From: Gammaproteobacteria bacterium
Lineage (GTDB): Bacteria; Pseudomonadota; Gammaproteobacteria; Steroidobacterales; Steroidobacteraceae
Direction: 5' to 3'
DNA length: 64,000 nucleotides
NCBI GenBank assembly: GCA_013289615.1
Contig: JABCZO010000002.1
Span: 1-64,000, forward strand
The position numbers and the translations under genes are program-made. The notes below the pieces were generated by a model. The model did not search any database. It was not told the DNA's origin and worked only from the letters and a program-made list of their open reading frames with translations. Of the stretch, positions 25,546 to 35,200 are shown piece by piece (the stretch's first letter is position 1; each line of letters starts with the position of its first letter).

Positions 25546-26730
25546 TCAGGCGCCGATATCGAGCAGCGCGTCGCGCAGCAGTTCGACGTGCGCGGCTTCA
25601 AGCACGTACGGCGGCAGCAGCCGCAGCACGTGCGGATCGGCGCTGGTGCCGGCGAGAATGTCGCGCTCGAGCAGTGCGGCATGAATCTCCTTCGCTGGCC
25701 TGCTGGTGCGCAGTCCGACCAGCAGTCCCGCACCCTGATGCGAAACCACCGGACCCACCAGGCAGCGGCTGCGGATGAGGGCCGAGAGCGTGCGCACGCG
25801 CTCGAGCAACTGCCCGGACTCGATCGCCTCAATGACGGCCTCGATGACCGCACAGGCCATCGGTCCACCACCGAAGGTGGTGCCCAGCGCGTCGAGCTTC
25901 AGTGCCGCGCTGACCGGCGGCGACATCAGCAGCGCGGCGCACGGAAAACCGGCGCCCAGGGCCTTGGCGGTGGTGATCATGTTGGGCTGCACGCCGTACA
26001 GGGTGGCCGCAAACGCTTCACCGACGCGGCCCATGCCGCACTGGACCTCGTCGAAGATCAGCAATGCGCCGACCTCATCGCAACGCGAGCGCAGCGCCTG
26101 GAGAAATGGTGCGCCCAGGTCGAAGGCGCCGCCGACGCCCTGTACCGGCTCGACCACGACCGCCGCGGTATGCTCGCCAACGTGGCGCGCGATGGCGGCG
26201 TGGTCGCGGCGCGGAATGAAGCTGACATCGAACGGGGTACGCGGAAAGGCATACCACTTCGAGGCCGCGCCCCAGGTGATGGCGCCGGCGGCGGCGGTGC
26301 GGCCGTGAAACGAATGCTCGATCGCCGCGACGTGTGCGCGACGGGTGATCGTGAACGCCATCTTGAGAGCGTTTTCATTCGCCTCCGCGCCGCTGTTGAC
26401 GAAGAACACGCTGTTGAAGTCGAGGCCCGAGAAGCGGATCAGCCGCCGTGCGGCACGCACGCGCACGTCGATCGGCACGGCATTGCTCTGAAAGCTCAAG
26501 CGTTCGGCCTGCTCGCTCAGCGCGCGGGTCCAGATCGGGTGGCCGTAACCCAGAGCCGCGACCGCGTGGCCGCCGTACAGATCGAGCACGCGGCGGCCGT
26601 CGGCGGTAGTGAGCCAGACGCCCTCGCCGCCGACCACGTCGAGCGGATACTGCGCAAACACCGGCGCCAGGAAATCCGGGACTCGCGGCGCCGGCACTGG
26701 CTCGGACGATGAGGTAGCTTGCGCGCTCAC
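25546..26730 (-). CDS. argD: Acylornithine aminotransferase
   Basis: 394 aa from GTG 26730, chosen because AAGGAG lies 6 nt upstream; the ATG at 26751 has none. Class III PLP aminotransferase features: VNSGAEANENALKMA, SFHGRTAAAGAITW, LLIFDEVQCGMGRVGE, and the PLP lysine in TTAKALGAGFP. It transaminates acyl-glutamate semialdehyde to acyl-ornithine and may also serve lysine synthesis. A 109-nt gap with a palindrome separates it from argC, the only real gap in the operon. Confidence 0.92.
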   Translation of the reverse strand: MSAQATSSSEPVPAPRVPDFLAPVFAQYPLDVVGGEGVWLTTADGRRVLDLYGGHAVAALGYGHPIWTRALSEQAERLSFQSNAVPIDVRVRAARRLIRFSGLDFNSVFFVNSGAEANENALKMAFTITRRAHVAAIEHSFHGRTAAAGAITWGAASKWYAFPRTPFDVSFIPRRDHAAIARHVGEHTAAVVVEPVQGVGGAFDLGAPFLQALRSRCDEVGALLIFDEVQCGMGRVGEAFAATLYGVQPNMITTAKALGAGFPCAALLMSPPVSAALKLDALGTTFGGGPMACAVIEAVIEAIESGQLLERVRTLSALIRSRCLVGPVVSHQGAGLLVGLRTSRPAKEIHAALLERDILAGTSADPHVLRLLPPYVLEAAHVELLRDALLDIGA

Positions 26731-26754
26731 ATCTACTCCTTGATGAGGCATCGA

Positions 26755-26795
26755 ACCCAGAGTGAATTTTTCATTACGAAAAATTCACTCTGGGT
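26755..26795. repeat. Perfect 18-bp palindrome in argC-argD gap (REP-like)
   Basis: ACCCAGAGTGAATTTTTC at 26755-26772 and its exact complement at 26778-26795 flank a 5-nt spacer ATTAC. Such 'gacc(c)agagtgaattttt' sequences are familiar to me as repeated extragenic elements near REP-associated transposases in proteobacterial genomes. On RNA it forms a strong hairpin between argC and argD, without a U tract. No second copy is seen in this window. Confidence 0.7.
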
Positions 26796-26839
26796 CCGAT
26801 GGCTCGTGAATGTGGGTTGCATGAGCGCGCCGCCTACGT

Positions 26840-27919
26840 TCAGGTCCAGCCCGGCGCCGGCGCCGTCAGCCCGCTGGTCTCGGGCAGCCCGTAGAGGCGG
26901 TTCATCCACTGCACGGCACCTCCGGCCGCTCCCTTGTTCAGGTTATCGATGGCGCACATCACTGCCGCGGTACGCCCGTCGCTGACTGCGGACAGCTGCG
27001 CATAGTTACTGCCTGCCACCTCTTTGACGCGCGGCGCGGCATCGCTGACCCGCACGAACGGCGAGCCGGCGTAGTACTCGCGCAACGCGCCGAGGATCTG
27101 CGCGCTGTCGCGCGCCGTGCGCAGCGTCGCCTGCACCGTGGCATGGATGCCGCGCGCGAACGGACCCGAGTGCGGCACGAAGGCGACCTGGGCCTCGATG
27201 CCGGTGGCCGCGAGCGCGCAGGCCTTGATCTCGGGCGCGTGCCGGTGGGCGAGCGCGCTGTAGGCGTAGAGATCGGCGTGTCGCGTCGGGTGGTGGGTGC
27301 CGTCGCTGGGTTTGCGGCCCGAACCGGTACTGCCGGTGACCGCGGCCACGAACAATTCGGGCGTCGTGAGGCCCATCGCCAGTAGCGGCACGCACGCCAG
27401 CAAGGTCGCGGTGGCGAAGCAGCCCGGATGCGCCACATGCGGCGTGAGCAGCTCGCGCAGCTGTTCCGGTACCGCGCAGCTGAAGGCGGCCAGGCGTGCG
27501 GGCGCGCCGTGCGCGTGCCGGTACACCGCCTCGTAGGCGGTGGCCGAGCGAAAGCGAAAGTCGGCCGAGATGTCCACCACGTGCGGCGCCCGGCCCGCGC
27601 CCTCGGCCTTGAGCAGCAGCGCATCGATCAAGGTGGCTGCCGCGCCGTGCGGTGCCGCCGAGAATATCGCGGTCGCCTGCTCGCGCTCGACGATGGTCTC
27701 GATCTGGGCCTGCGACTTGAAGCTCTCGTGCGGAAAGGCGCTGGCCAGATGAGGGAAAGCCGCCGCCACCGGCTCGCCCGGCCGGCTGTCGGACATGATG
27801 CCGGCCAGTGAGAAATTCGGATGTCCGGCGATCAGGCGCAACAGCTCGCCGGCGACATAGCCGGTCCCGCCGAGCACCACGGCGGGTATCGATCGCAGCG
27901 CTTCGCGGCTGCGGCGCAT
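26840..27919 (-). CDS. argC: N-acyl-gamma-glutamyl-phosphate reductase
   Basis: 359 aa. The N-terminal NADP fold starts with VVLGGTGYVAGELLRLI, the catalytic Cys is in VAHPGCFATA, and GSTGSGRKPSDGTHHP and the His of FVPHSGPFARGI are conserved. It reduces acyl-glutamyl phosphate to the semialdehyde. Its ATG touches the stop of the upstream P-loop gene (TGATG). Confidence 0.93.
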   Translation of the reverse strand: MRRSREALRSIPAVVLGGTGYVAGELLRLIAGHPNFSLAGIMSDSRPGEPVAAAFPHLASAFPHESFKSQAQIETIVEREQATAIFSAAPHGAAATLIDALLLKAEGAGRAPHVVDISADFRFRSATAYEAVYRHAHGAPARLAAFSCAVPEQLRELLTPHVAHPGCFATATLLACVPLLAMGLTTPELFVAAVTGSTGSGRKPSDGTHHPTRHADLYAYSALAHRHAPEIKACALAATGIEAQVAFVPHSGPFARGIHATVQATLRTARDSAQILGALREYYAGSPFVRVSDAAPRVKEVAGSNYAQLSAVSDGRTAAVMCAIDNLNKGAAGGAVQWMNRLYGLPETSGLTAPAPGWT

Positions 27920-29001
27920 CAGTCGGCGGCCCCGGCCGCGTGCCGGGCCTGGCCCGCGACCCCGATGGCATCGATGACGTGATCGCCGAGGGCGGCGGCA
28001 TCGGAGAGCGCGTTGAACGCGGCGACGTTCATCTGCTGTTGAATGATTTCGATGCCGACCAGGTTGTCGGTCGAAGGACCGGTGACGACGCAGGGCTCGA
28101 TCTGGAAGCGCTCACGCAGCAGTTTCACGCCGCCCCAGGCCGCGACCGGGTCGTTGGCCGACAGCACGACGCCGGTCAGCGCGCGGCGGATATCGGCGCA
28201 TTCGAGAATGGCATCGACGCCATAGGTGCCGAGTAAGCCGTCGCCGAGCTCGAACACGATCGCATCCGGCTTGCCGACCGACAGCTCGCTGAGCATGGTG
28301 CGTGTGAGCGCCGGCCCGGTGCGCGCCGAGGTGGTGACCACGCCCAGGTCGGTAAAGATCATGGTGCGGCGCGCGCCGGCATCCTCGAAGGCGAGGATGT
28401 CACGCCGCAGCGACACGCCGGTGGCCTTGAAGGCATCGACAACCAGGCCGCGATGACGCATGCGGCCGACGATGGCGGCGGCGGCGGCGGTCTTGCCCGC
28501 TTCCATGCAGGTGCCGGCGAGCGCCACCACCGGCACGTTGCGACTGTCGAGCGCCGCATTGAAGTCGAGCGGCCGGTAACCGACGCGCGCCGGTACGCCG
28601 ATGCGCTCGCCCAGGTACGGGAACTGCAGCACCACGCCCAGTACCCGGCAGTCGAACGGCTTGCCTTTGTCGGGCGTCGCCGAGTCGCAGATCCCCAGTA
28701 CGCCGCCGATATTGAGCATCTGGATGACATCGCCGGGCTTGAGCGCGGCCGGCACGTGGCCGGAATAGCCGAACAGCGCACGTCGCGGACCGAGCGCGCC
28801 GACCACGATGTCGCCTTTGCCGACTTTGGCCATGCGGCCGCTGGCCAGCTCGAGCGTGTTGTAGGTCGATTTGTTGTTGAGGACCTCGGCCACGATCACC
28901 ACGCCTTCCTCGGCCGGGATGTCGCTGGACAGCCGAAGTTCCGGCCCGAGCGCGCAGGCCTGGGTGACCGAGGCGATTTTGTCGACGATCACGGTCTTCA
29001 C
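27919..29001 (-). CDS. Uncharacterised BioD-like P-loop protein within the arginine operon
   Basis: 360 aa from GTG 29001, which overlaps the argG stop by 4 nt (GTGA); the stop overlaps argC. Residues 1-165 form a strand-rich domain with KVGKGDIVVGALGPRRALFG and GDVIQMLNIGGVLGICDSA. Then comes ALAGTCMEAGKTAAAAAIVG, the extended P-loop (GTxxxxGKT) of dethiobiotin-synthetase/CobQ-like and DUF1611-like enzymes, followed by DAFKATGVSLRR, FELGDGLLGTYG and VVLSANDPVAAWGG. No argA is present, and DUF1611 relatives (DgcN) are reported to N-acetylate D-glutamate, so an acyl-glutamate-forming role is possible. The function is not known. Confidence 0.75.
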   Translation of the reverse strand: MKTVIVDKIASVTQACALGPELRLSSDIPAEEGVVIVAEVLNNKSTYNTLELASGRMAKVGKGDIVVGALGPRRALFGYSGHVPAALKPGDVIQMLNIGGVLGICDSATPDKGKPFDCRVLGVVLQFPYLGERIGVPARVGYRPLDFNAALDSRNVPVVALAGTCMEAGKTAAAAAIVGRMRHRGLVVDAFKATGVSLRRDILAFEDAGARRTMIFTDLGVVTTSARTGPALTRTMLSELSVGKPDAIVFELGDGLLGTYGVDAILECADIRRALTGVVLSANDPVAAWGGVKLLRERFQIEPCVVTGPSTDNLVGIEIIQQQMNVAAFNALSDAAALGDHVIDAIGVAGQARHAAGAAD

Positions 29002-30254
29002 GGTTTTGCAGCCTGGGCGTCGCCGGTGGGTGAGCTGGCCTCCCCGGCACGACGATGGAACACGCCGGTCAGCGCGACGATCTTGGAGAACCCGAGCGCA
29101 TCGGCAGCGGTCCATTCCCCGGCGGCTTCCCCGTACACGCCCTTGGAGGCGGCCATCAATGAGTACGGCGAGTCCACGCCCTCGATGAACAGCGAGCCGG
29201 GACGCAGCAGCAGCTGCACCTGCCCGCTCACGCGCTCCTGTGATGACAGCAGCAGCGCCTCTATGTCGCGGCACACCGGATCGAGCAGCTGCCCTTCGTG
29301 CACCAGGTCGCCGTAGGTCAGCGCCACCGATTCCTTGATGCGCTGCTGGCGCGCGGTGAGTACCAGCTTCTCGAGCTCGCGGTGCGCAGTGAGCAGCATG
29401 TCGGCCGCGGGCGCTTCGAACGCCACCCGCCCCTTGGTGCCGATGATGGTGTCGCCCAGATGTATCCCGCGACCGATGCCAAACGATGCGCCGAGCGCCT
29501 CGAGCCGCTCGATCAGCTCCACCGGGGCGCTCGGCGTGTCGTCGAGCGCCACCGGGCGGCCGCGCTCGAAGCGCAGGCTATGGCGCTCGGGCAGCCTTGG
29601 CCGGCTGAACGCATCGCGCGTCAGTACCCAGGCATCGTCGGGAATGCTGGCGCTGGAGGTCAGGGTTTCCTTGCCGCCGATGGTCACGCCCCACAGCCCG
29701 CGGTTGATCGAATAGGCGGCGCCGAATGGGGGCACCGGCAGCGAGCGGTGCTGCAGGTACTCGAGCTCCTCGCTGCGCTTGAAGGCGCGGTCGCGCACCG
29801 GGGCCAGCACCGTAAGGTCCGGCGCCAGCGTGCGCAGGGCCACCTCGAAGCGCACCTGGTCGTTGCCGGCGGCGGTGCAGCCGTGCGCAATCGTGTTGCT
29901 GCCGAGCTTGCGCGCCATGCGGGCCATGGTCTGAGCCTGCATCACCCGCTCGGCGCCGACGCACAGCGGATAGAGCTGGCCGCGGCGCACGTTGCCCATG
30001 ATCAGGAATCGCAGCACCTGTTCGAAATAATCGGCGCGCGCATCCACCTGGTGGTGCTCGATGGCGCCCAGCGCGTGCGAGCGCTCGAGGAGCAGCCGTG
30101 CGGCCGCGGCGTCGATGCCGCCGGTGTCCACCGTCACCGTGATGATCGGACGGCGATAGTTTTCGGCCACCCACGGGACCAGGAACGAGGTGTCCAGGCC
30201 GCCGGAATAGGCGAGCACGATGGGCGTGGCGCCCGTCTGGGTGGGCTGGGTCAT
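28998..30254 (-). CDS. argG: Argininosuccinate synthase
   Basis: 418 aa. The PP-loop ATP motif AYSGGLDTSFL near residue 15, HGCTAAGNDQVRFE, the citrulline/aspartate region and SINRGLWGVTIGGKE define the enzyme that joins citrulline and aspartate. It starts 7 nt after argR and its stop overlaps the GTG of the P-loop gene. Confidence 0.94.
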   Translation of the reverse strand: MTQPTQTGATPIVLAYSGGLDTSFLVPWVAENYRRPIITVTVDTGGIDAAAARLLLERSHALGAIEHHQVDARADYFEQVLRFLIMGNVRRGQLYPLCVGAERVMQAQTMARMARKLGSNTIAHGCTAAGNDQVRFEVALRTLAPDLTVLAPVRDRAFKRSEELEYLQHRSLPVPPFGAAYSINRGLWGVTIGGKETLTSSASIPDDAWVLTRDAFSRPRLPERHSLRFERGRPVALDDTPSAPVELIERLEALGASFGIGRGIHLGDTIIGTKGRVAFEAPAADMLLTAHRELEKLVLTARQQRIKESVALTYGDLVHEGQLLDPVCRDIEALLLSSQERVSGQVQLLLRPGSLFIEGVDSPYSLMAASKGVYGEAAGEWTAADALGFSKIVALTGVFHRRAGEASSPTGDAQAAKP

Positions 30255-30261
30255 GGGTTTC

Positions 30262-30714
30262 TCAGCTTCGAAACAGGGTATTGAGGCGTTGGATCAGCCG
30301 CCGTTGCGCACGAGCATCCGCGGTGGCAATGAAAATGGTGTCGTCACCGGAAATCGTGCCGACGACCTCCGGCCATTCGGCTTTGTCCACCGCAACGGCC
30401 ACACTGGGCGCGGCGCCGATACTGGTCTTGATCACGGTGGTCGAGGATCCGGCCGCCCTGATCGCGCGCACGAATGGCGCCAGCGCGCCGAAATCCCCGT
30501 TGGCACGGGAAATCTCATCCGGCGGTACCAGGTAGCGGCCGCTGGCCTTGAGCACACCAAGCTCGCGCAGGTCGCGACTCACGGAGGACTGCGTGACATC
30601 GAAGCCGTCGCGTCGCAGCAGCTGCGCCAGGTCGCTTTGCCGGTGCACGACACCGCCGCGCAGGATGCGCAGGATGGCGTTGCGTCGCTCGAACAGGTGG
30701 CGGTCGTTCAGCAT
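30262..30714 (-). CDS. argR: ArgR, arginine repressor
   Basis: 150 aa from ATG 30714. N-terminal winged helix (RRNAILRILRGGVVHRQSDL, VTQSSVSRDLRELGVLK) and C-terminal arginine-binding/hexamer domain (TSIGAAPSVAVAVDKAEWPEVVGTISGDDTIFIA) with the GDD of arginine binding. It leads the arg operon and probably represses it through the ARG boxes just upstream. Confidence 0.95.
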   Translation of the reverse strand: MLNDRHLFERRNAILRILRGGVVHRQSDLAQLLRRDGFDVTQSSVSRDLRELGVLKASGRYLVPPDEISRANGDFGALAPFVRAIRAAGSSTTVIKTSIGAAPSVAVAVDKAEWPEVVGTISGDDTIFIATADARAQRRLIQRLNTLFRS

Positions 30715-30723
30715 GGCAGTTCG

Positions 30724-30757
30724 TGCATAAATTATCGAAATTATGCATAAACATGCA
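30724..30757. promoter_or_regulatory. Two ARG boxes upstream of argR
   Basis: TGCATAAATTATCG (30724-30737) and TGCATAAACATGCA (30744-30757) are 20 nt apart start to start. The second fits the TGnATnnnnATnCA ArgR operator half-site pattern well, the first partly. They lie 10-43 nt before argR, so the operon is likely autorepressed by arginine. Confidence 0.7.
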
Positions 30758-31019
30758 TCGGCTGGCAAGCGGCGCTGTTCCGCCGCCGCCCGGGCAGCGC
30801 CGGGCGGCCTGCGCAACGGCCGCCAGGCGGGTGATCGCAGCGCGATCGCGACGCCGCTGGGGCTCCAAAGCGGGCCGATTGCGGGCCGATCGCCGTCCGG
30901 CGCGCGCGCCGCGCATCGATTGCCGATAATCACACTACCGGGCGCTGATCGCTTCAGTTATCTTTGCTGACATACAGGCGCGGTAGCATCACTCACGCGC
31001 GCAAAAAAAGGGGATGGTC
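30758..31019. other. GC-rich intergenic region between argR and VOC gene
   Basis: About 260 nt with no supported gene. The half near argR carries the operators; the right end has an AT-richer tract and the AAGGGG ribosome site of the next gene. No repeat or hairpin with a T run was seen. Confidence 0.4.
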
Positions 31020-32216
31020 ATGGCACAGGGCAGCATTCACGGTCGATTCGTCTGGCAGGAACTCACGACGGAGGATCCCGCGACCGCGGTGTCCTTCTAT
31101 TCCAAGGTGGTAGGCTGGCACGCGCACGCCAATGCCACGCATCCGAGCTACACCGAGTTCGGGATCGGCACCAACCACACTGCCGGAATGATGGCGCTGA
31201 GCGACGACGCGCGTGCCGCGGGGACGCGCTCGAACTGGCAGCCCTACATCGGCGTGACGGATGTGGACAGCAGCGCGGCGGCGGCTGAAAAGCTCGGCGC
31301 CAAGGTAGTGCATCCGGCCACCGACATCGCGCAGATCGGGCGTTTTGCCACCCTGCACGATCCGCAGGGCGGGGTGTTCTCGCTGTTCAAGCCCTCGGGC
31401 CAGGCCCCGAGCGGCCCGGTCCCCACCACGGTACCTGTGGGCGCCTTTGCTTGGCTCGAGCTCGCCACCAGCGACTACGAGGCCGCGTTCGCGTTCTACG
31501 GCAAGCTGTTTGGCTGGCAGGTGATGCAGCGCATGGACATGGGTCCGCAGGGGGTCTACCTGGTGTTTGGTGCGGACGGGGTGCAGCGCGGCGGCATGTA
31601 CAAGATGCAGGCGGAGCGCTCGTCGCGGCCTTACTGGCTGCCCTATGCCGAAGTGCCCAATGCCGATGCCGCGGCAGCCGCGGCTACCGCCGCCGGGGGC
31701 CGGATCATCGTCGGCCCGATGGACGTGCCGGGTGGCGGGCGCATGGTGCAGGTGCTCGACCCCAGTGGCGCGATGTTCGCGGTCCATTCCACCGCGCCGG
31801 TCAAGCCGGCAGCCCCGAGTAAACCCGCCGCCAAGCCCGCCGCCCCCAAACCGGTCGCCGTGAAGCCGGCCGCGGCCGCCCCAGCCGCGGCGAAGGCACC
31901 GGCGCCTGCCGCCGCCAAGCCCGCGGTCGCCAAGCCTGCGGTCGCCAAGCCTGCCGTCGCCAAGCCAGCCGCCAGCAAGGCTGCGCCCAAGAAAAAGGCC
32001 AGCGCGAAGAAAGCCGCGGCCAAGAAGCCCGCGGCCAGGAAGAAGGCTGCCGCCAAGAAGAAGCCGGCAGCCCGAAAGAAGAAGGCAGCGGCCAGGAAGA
32101 GTGCGGCCAGATCGGCCAGGAAATCCGCGAAGAAGCCGGCCAGGAAGTCTGGCGCCGGCAAGAAGAGGCGCGCCAAGGCCCGGCGCGCGGCGCGTAAGGC
32201 GCGGCGCAAGAAGTAA
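31020..32216 (+). CDS. Double VOC-domain protein with histone H1-like basic tail
   Basis: 398 aa from ATG 31020 (AAGGGG 7 nt upstream; ATG 31014 is too close to it). Residues about 5-125 and 135-255 are two glyoxalase/VOC domains (GRFVWQELTTEDPATAVSFYSKVVGW; FAWLELATSDYEAAFAFYGKLFGW), each ending in a DPQG/DPSG..F motif. From about 260 to the end the chain is only Ala, Pro, Lys, Arg and Val (PAVAK repeats, then KKAAAKK/ARKSA blocks) and ends ARRAARKARRKK. Such AKP tails are seen in bacterial H1-like DNA-binding proteins. The combination of the two is unusual; the tail may bind DNA or RNA. Confidence 0.85.
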   Translation: MAQGSIHGRFVWQELTTEDPATAVSFYSKVVGWHAHANATHPSYTEFGIGTNHTAGMMALSDDARAAGTRSNWQPYIGVTDVDSSAAAAEKLGAKVVHPATDIAQIGRFATLHDPQGGVFSLFKPSGQAPSGPVPTTVPVGAFAWLELATSDYEAAFAFYGKLFGWQVMQRMDMGPQGVYLVFGADGVQRGGMYKMQAERSSRPYWLPYAEVPNADAAAAAATAAGGRIIVGPMDVPGGGRMVQVLDPSGAMFAVHSTAPVKPAAPSKPAAKPAAPKPVAVKPAAAAPAAAKAPAPAAAKPAVAKPAVAKPAVAKPAASKAAPKKKASAKKAAAKKPAARKKAAAKKKPAARKKKAAARKSAARSARKSAKKPARKSGAGKKRRAKARRAARKARRKK

Positions 32217-32219
32217 GCG

Positions 32220-35200
32220 CTATCTTTCGATGGTGAAGACCAGGTCGGCACTGCGCTGGGTGCCGGCCTCGGTCTTGATGGTCCAGTGGTCACCGACCGT
32301 GTAGCGCATCTTGACCGTGTTGATCGCCTCGACCAGGCCAACGCCGTAGCTCACATACAGGCGCGGTGACAGATAGCGGCCCAGGACCAGCGAGGTCTCG
32401 TTGCTCATGTCCTGTTCCACGCCGGCCTCGATGTCGAAACGCCCGCCGATCTGCTGCGCCAGGATGGCCCCTCCCTGCATCAGCGCATCGGAACGGCCCG
32501 CATTGGCACGGCTAGCCGGATCGCTCGAGTTCTGCAGGCTCTCGAGCGAGCCGCCGGCCAGCAGCAGCGACACGATCTGCGATTGCGCCACTTCGGGATC
32601 GGAAAAGAAAGTCATGCGCGGGGAGCGCAGGGTACCGCGCACGTTGACCCCGGCGGTGATGTCCGGGAACTTCTTGACCGCGCGCAGATCCAGGCCCGGG
32701 TCGCTGATGAAGCCGTTGCTGAACAGCAACCGCCCGCGCTGGATGTCCAGATTGCGCCCATACGCCAGGTACTTGCCTTCCTCTACCTTGAGCTCGCCGC
32801 TGCCGCGATTGATGCCGGTGTCGTCGGAGTTCACGGTGATACTGCCGCTCAGGCGTCCGGACAGGCCCTGGGTGTTGACGGTGACGCGCTCGCCGAGCAC
32901 CAGCGTGATGTCGCTGAACACCTTGATCTGTGCCTCGCGCGGCGTCGTATCCGCGCTGACGATCAGCTCATCGCCCGAGGGCAGCACCGCGCGAGCGAGG
33001 TTTGCCGGCTCGATGCGCGCGTACGGCAGCGTGACCTGGCCGTGCAGGTCGATGCGCCGGCCATCCATATGCAGCGACACGTCGGGCGAGGCATCGACCC
33101 GCGCTTCAGGAATGTTGAGCACCCGCAGATCCGAGCCGACCAGATGCAGGTCCCCAAAGGGTAAGCCGTGCTGCCAGCGCAGGTTGCCGTTGACGCTGGC
33201 ATGACCGTCGGGACCTGCCAGGGCCGCGCCTTGGAGCGTCAAGGTATCGTCGGTGAGCTGGGCAGTGAAATTCACCTCGCGCAGCGACAGGTTGATCTGG
33301 TAGGCGTCGAGCTGCGCGTTGATCACCTTGAGCTCACCCGCCAATCGCGGCGCGGCGACTGAGCCCGACAGCGTCAGCTGTGCACTGACGCGTCCGCTGG
33401 CGCGGTCGATCGGCGAGACATAGGCACTGATAAACCCGAGCGAGTGCGAGTCGAGTCCGAGCTCGCCGGTCAGCGGCCAGTTGTGCCAGTCCACGTCAAG
33501 GCCGCCGGCGCGGATCTTGCCGCTCATGCTGCCGGACTCGCCCGCATCGAGCGCCAGCTCACCGCTCAGCTCATGCTCGCTGATCTGCCCGGTCACGGTG
33601 CCGTTGCCAAGATCCAGCGTCTCGACACGCCCATTGATGAACTGGCGGTGCAGCGCCGCGTTGGCGAGCTGCGCACGAAGACTGCCGCGCCACGGTTCCC
33701 CGGCGCTCGCCTGGGCATCGACCGCAATGCTCAGCGTGCCGTCGTATTCGGTACCGGGGGTGACACCGGCGGTCATCGCGTGCATCGACAGGTCGGTGGC
33801 GCGCAGCTCGAGGCTGCGCTGCGCCGCATCGATCGCGGCGGAAGCGCACAGGCGCGCATGCTCATCGTGCAGGCAGGATTGATCGAGCCTAACGCGTTCG
33901 GCCGACAGCAGCAGCTGCGAGGGTGTCTCGAGACTCATGTGCAGCCGCGCCTGGTTGCCAAGATCAGCGCTGGCGATGTGCGCCAGCCATTGGCCGGCCG
34001 CGTAATGCGCGCTGCCGCGCACCGCGAGCGTCAGGCCTTCGCCACGCACATCGATCGCCAGGCGATGTTCGGCGCTGGCGCCGTCCAGGCGCAGCGTGAG
34101 CTCATCGAGCCGGCGCTCGGCGAGCTGCAGGCCCTGCAGTTGCAGCGTCGAGTCGACGCGTCCCGAGCCGTGCGGATCAAAGGCGATGCTGGCGTCGAGC
34201 GCCTCGAGCCGCACGCCAGTCCACTCGATGTCGCGCCCGTGCGCGCTGCCGAGCAGCGTCGGGTCGCGCAGATCGCCGTGCACGCTGCCGCGGGCCGAGA
34301 ACTGGCCGTGAGCGCCGGGTTTGAACAGGCCCAGGTCGGCGGCCTCGAGGGCGAACTTCAGGTCCAGTAATGCGCCGGCGCGGCCGTCGAGGTCGATGCG
34401 CGTGGCACCCAGCTGCAGCCGCACGTCGTTGAACAGCCAGTCGGTGCCACGGTGCTCGATCTGGCCGTGACCGGCGGCGCGCTGGCCGCGCAGCACTCCG
34501 GACAGCTCGCTGATGCTCGCTTGCAGCTCGCCCTGGCGGTTGTAGCCGCGGCCGGCGGCGCTCACGGCAAAATTCAGACGCCCGGCGATTCCCGGGCGCA
34601 GCTGCGCGACATCCAGATCGGCAACGTGGCCGACGACGCGCCAGCTCGCAGCCGGCGACCAGCGCAGCTCGCCGCTCAGCTGTGAGCGGGCGCCCAGCGC
34701 TTCGATCTCGGCGCCCTCGGCGCTGAAGGCCCCGGGTGCGAAGCGGCCGTGCACTGCGACCTGCAGCGGCGGTGATGCGGCGGCGCGCAATTCGCCCTGG
34801 GCCGTGAGTTCATAGGGCCGCAGGCCCTGCAGCGTGTAGCTGCCACGCTCGCTGCGGATCGGCGCCTCGGCGGCTGCCAGCGGCCAGCGAAACTGGGTCC
34901 ATTCACCGCGCAGGTCAAGTCGCGGCCCGCCGGCGGCCAGCGTGACACTGCCCTGGGCATCGGCGATCGCCCCCGAGCCCGCATGACGCAGCCGCAGCCG
35001 CGACACGGTCAGTACGCGCGCGCTGTAGCGGCCGCTGAAGTCGGCGTTGAGGGCACCGGCCGCCAGTCCCGGCGGATCGACCGTGCCCTGGGCGCGAAAA
35101 CCGCCGCGATCGCCTTCCAGCGCAAGACTGGCGCTGATGACGCCCAGCGCATTGCCCGCGTTCCAGGCCGCGAGTTCGAAGCGCCGCAGCTGCGATTGGC

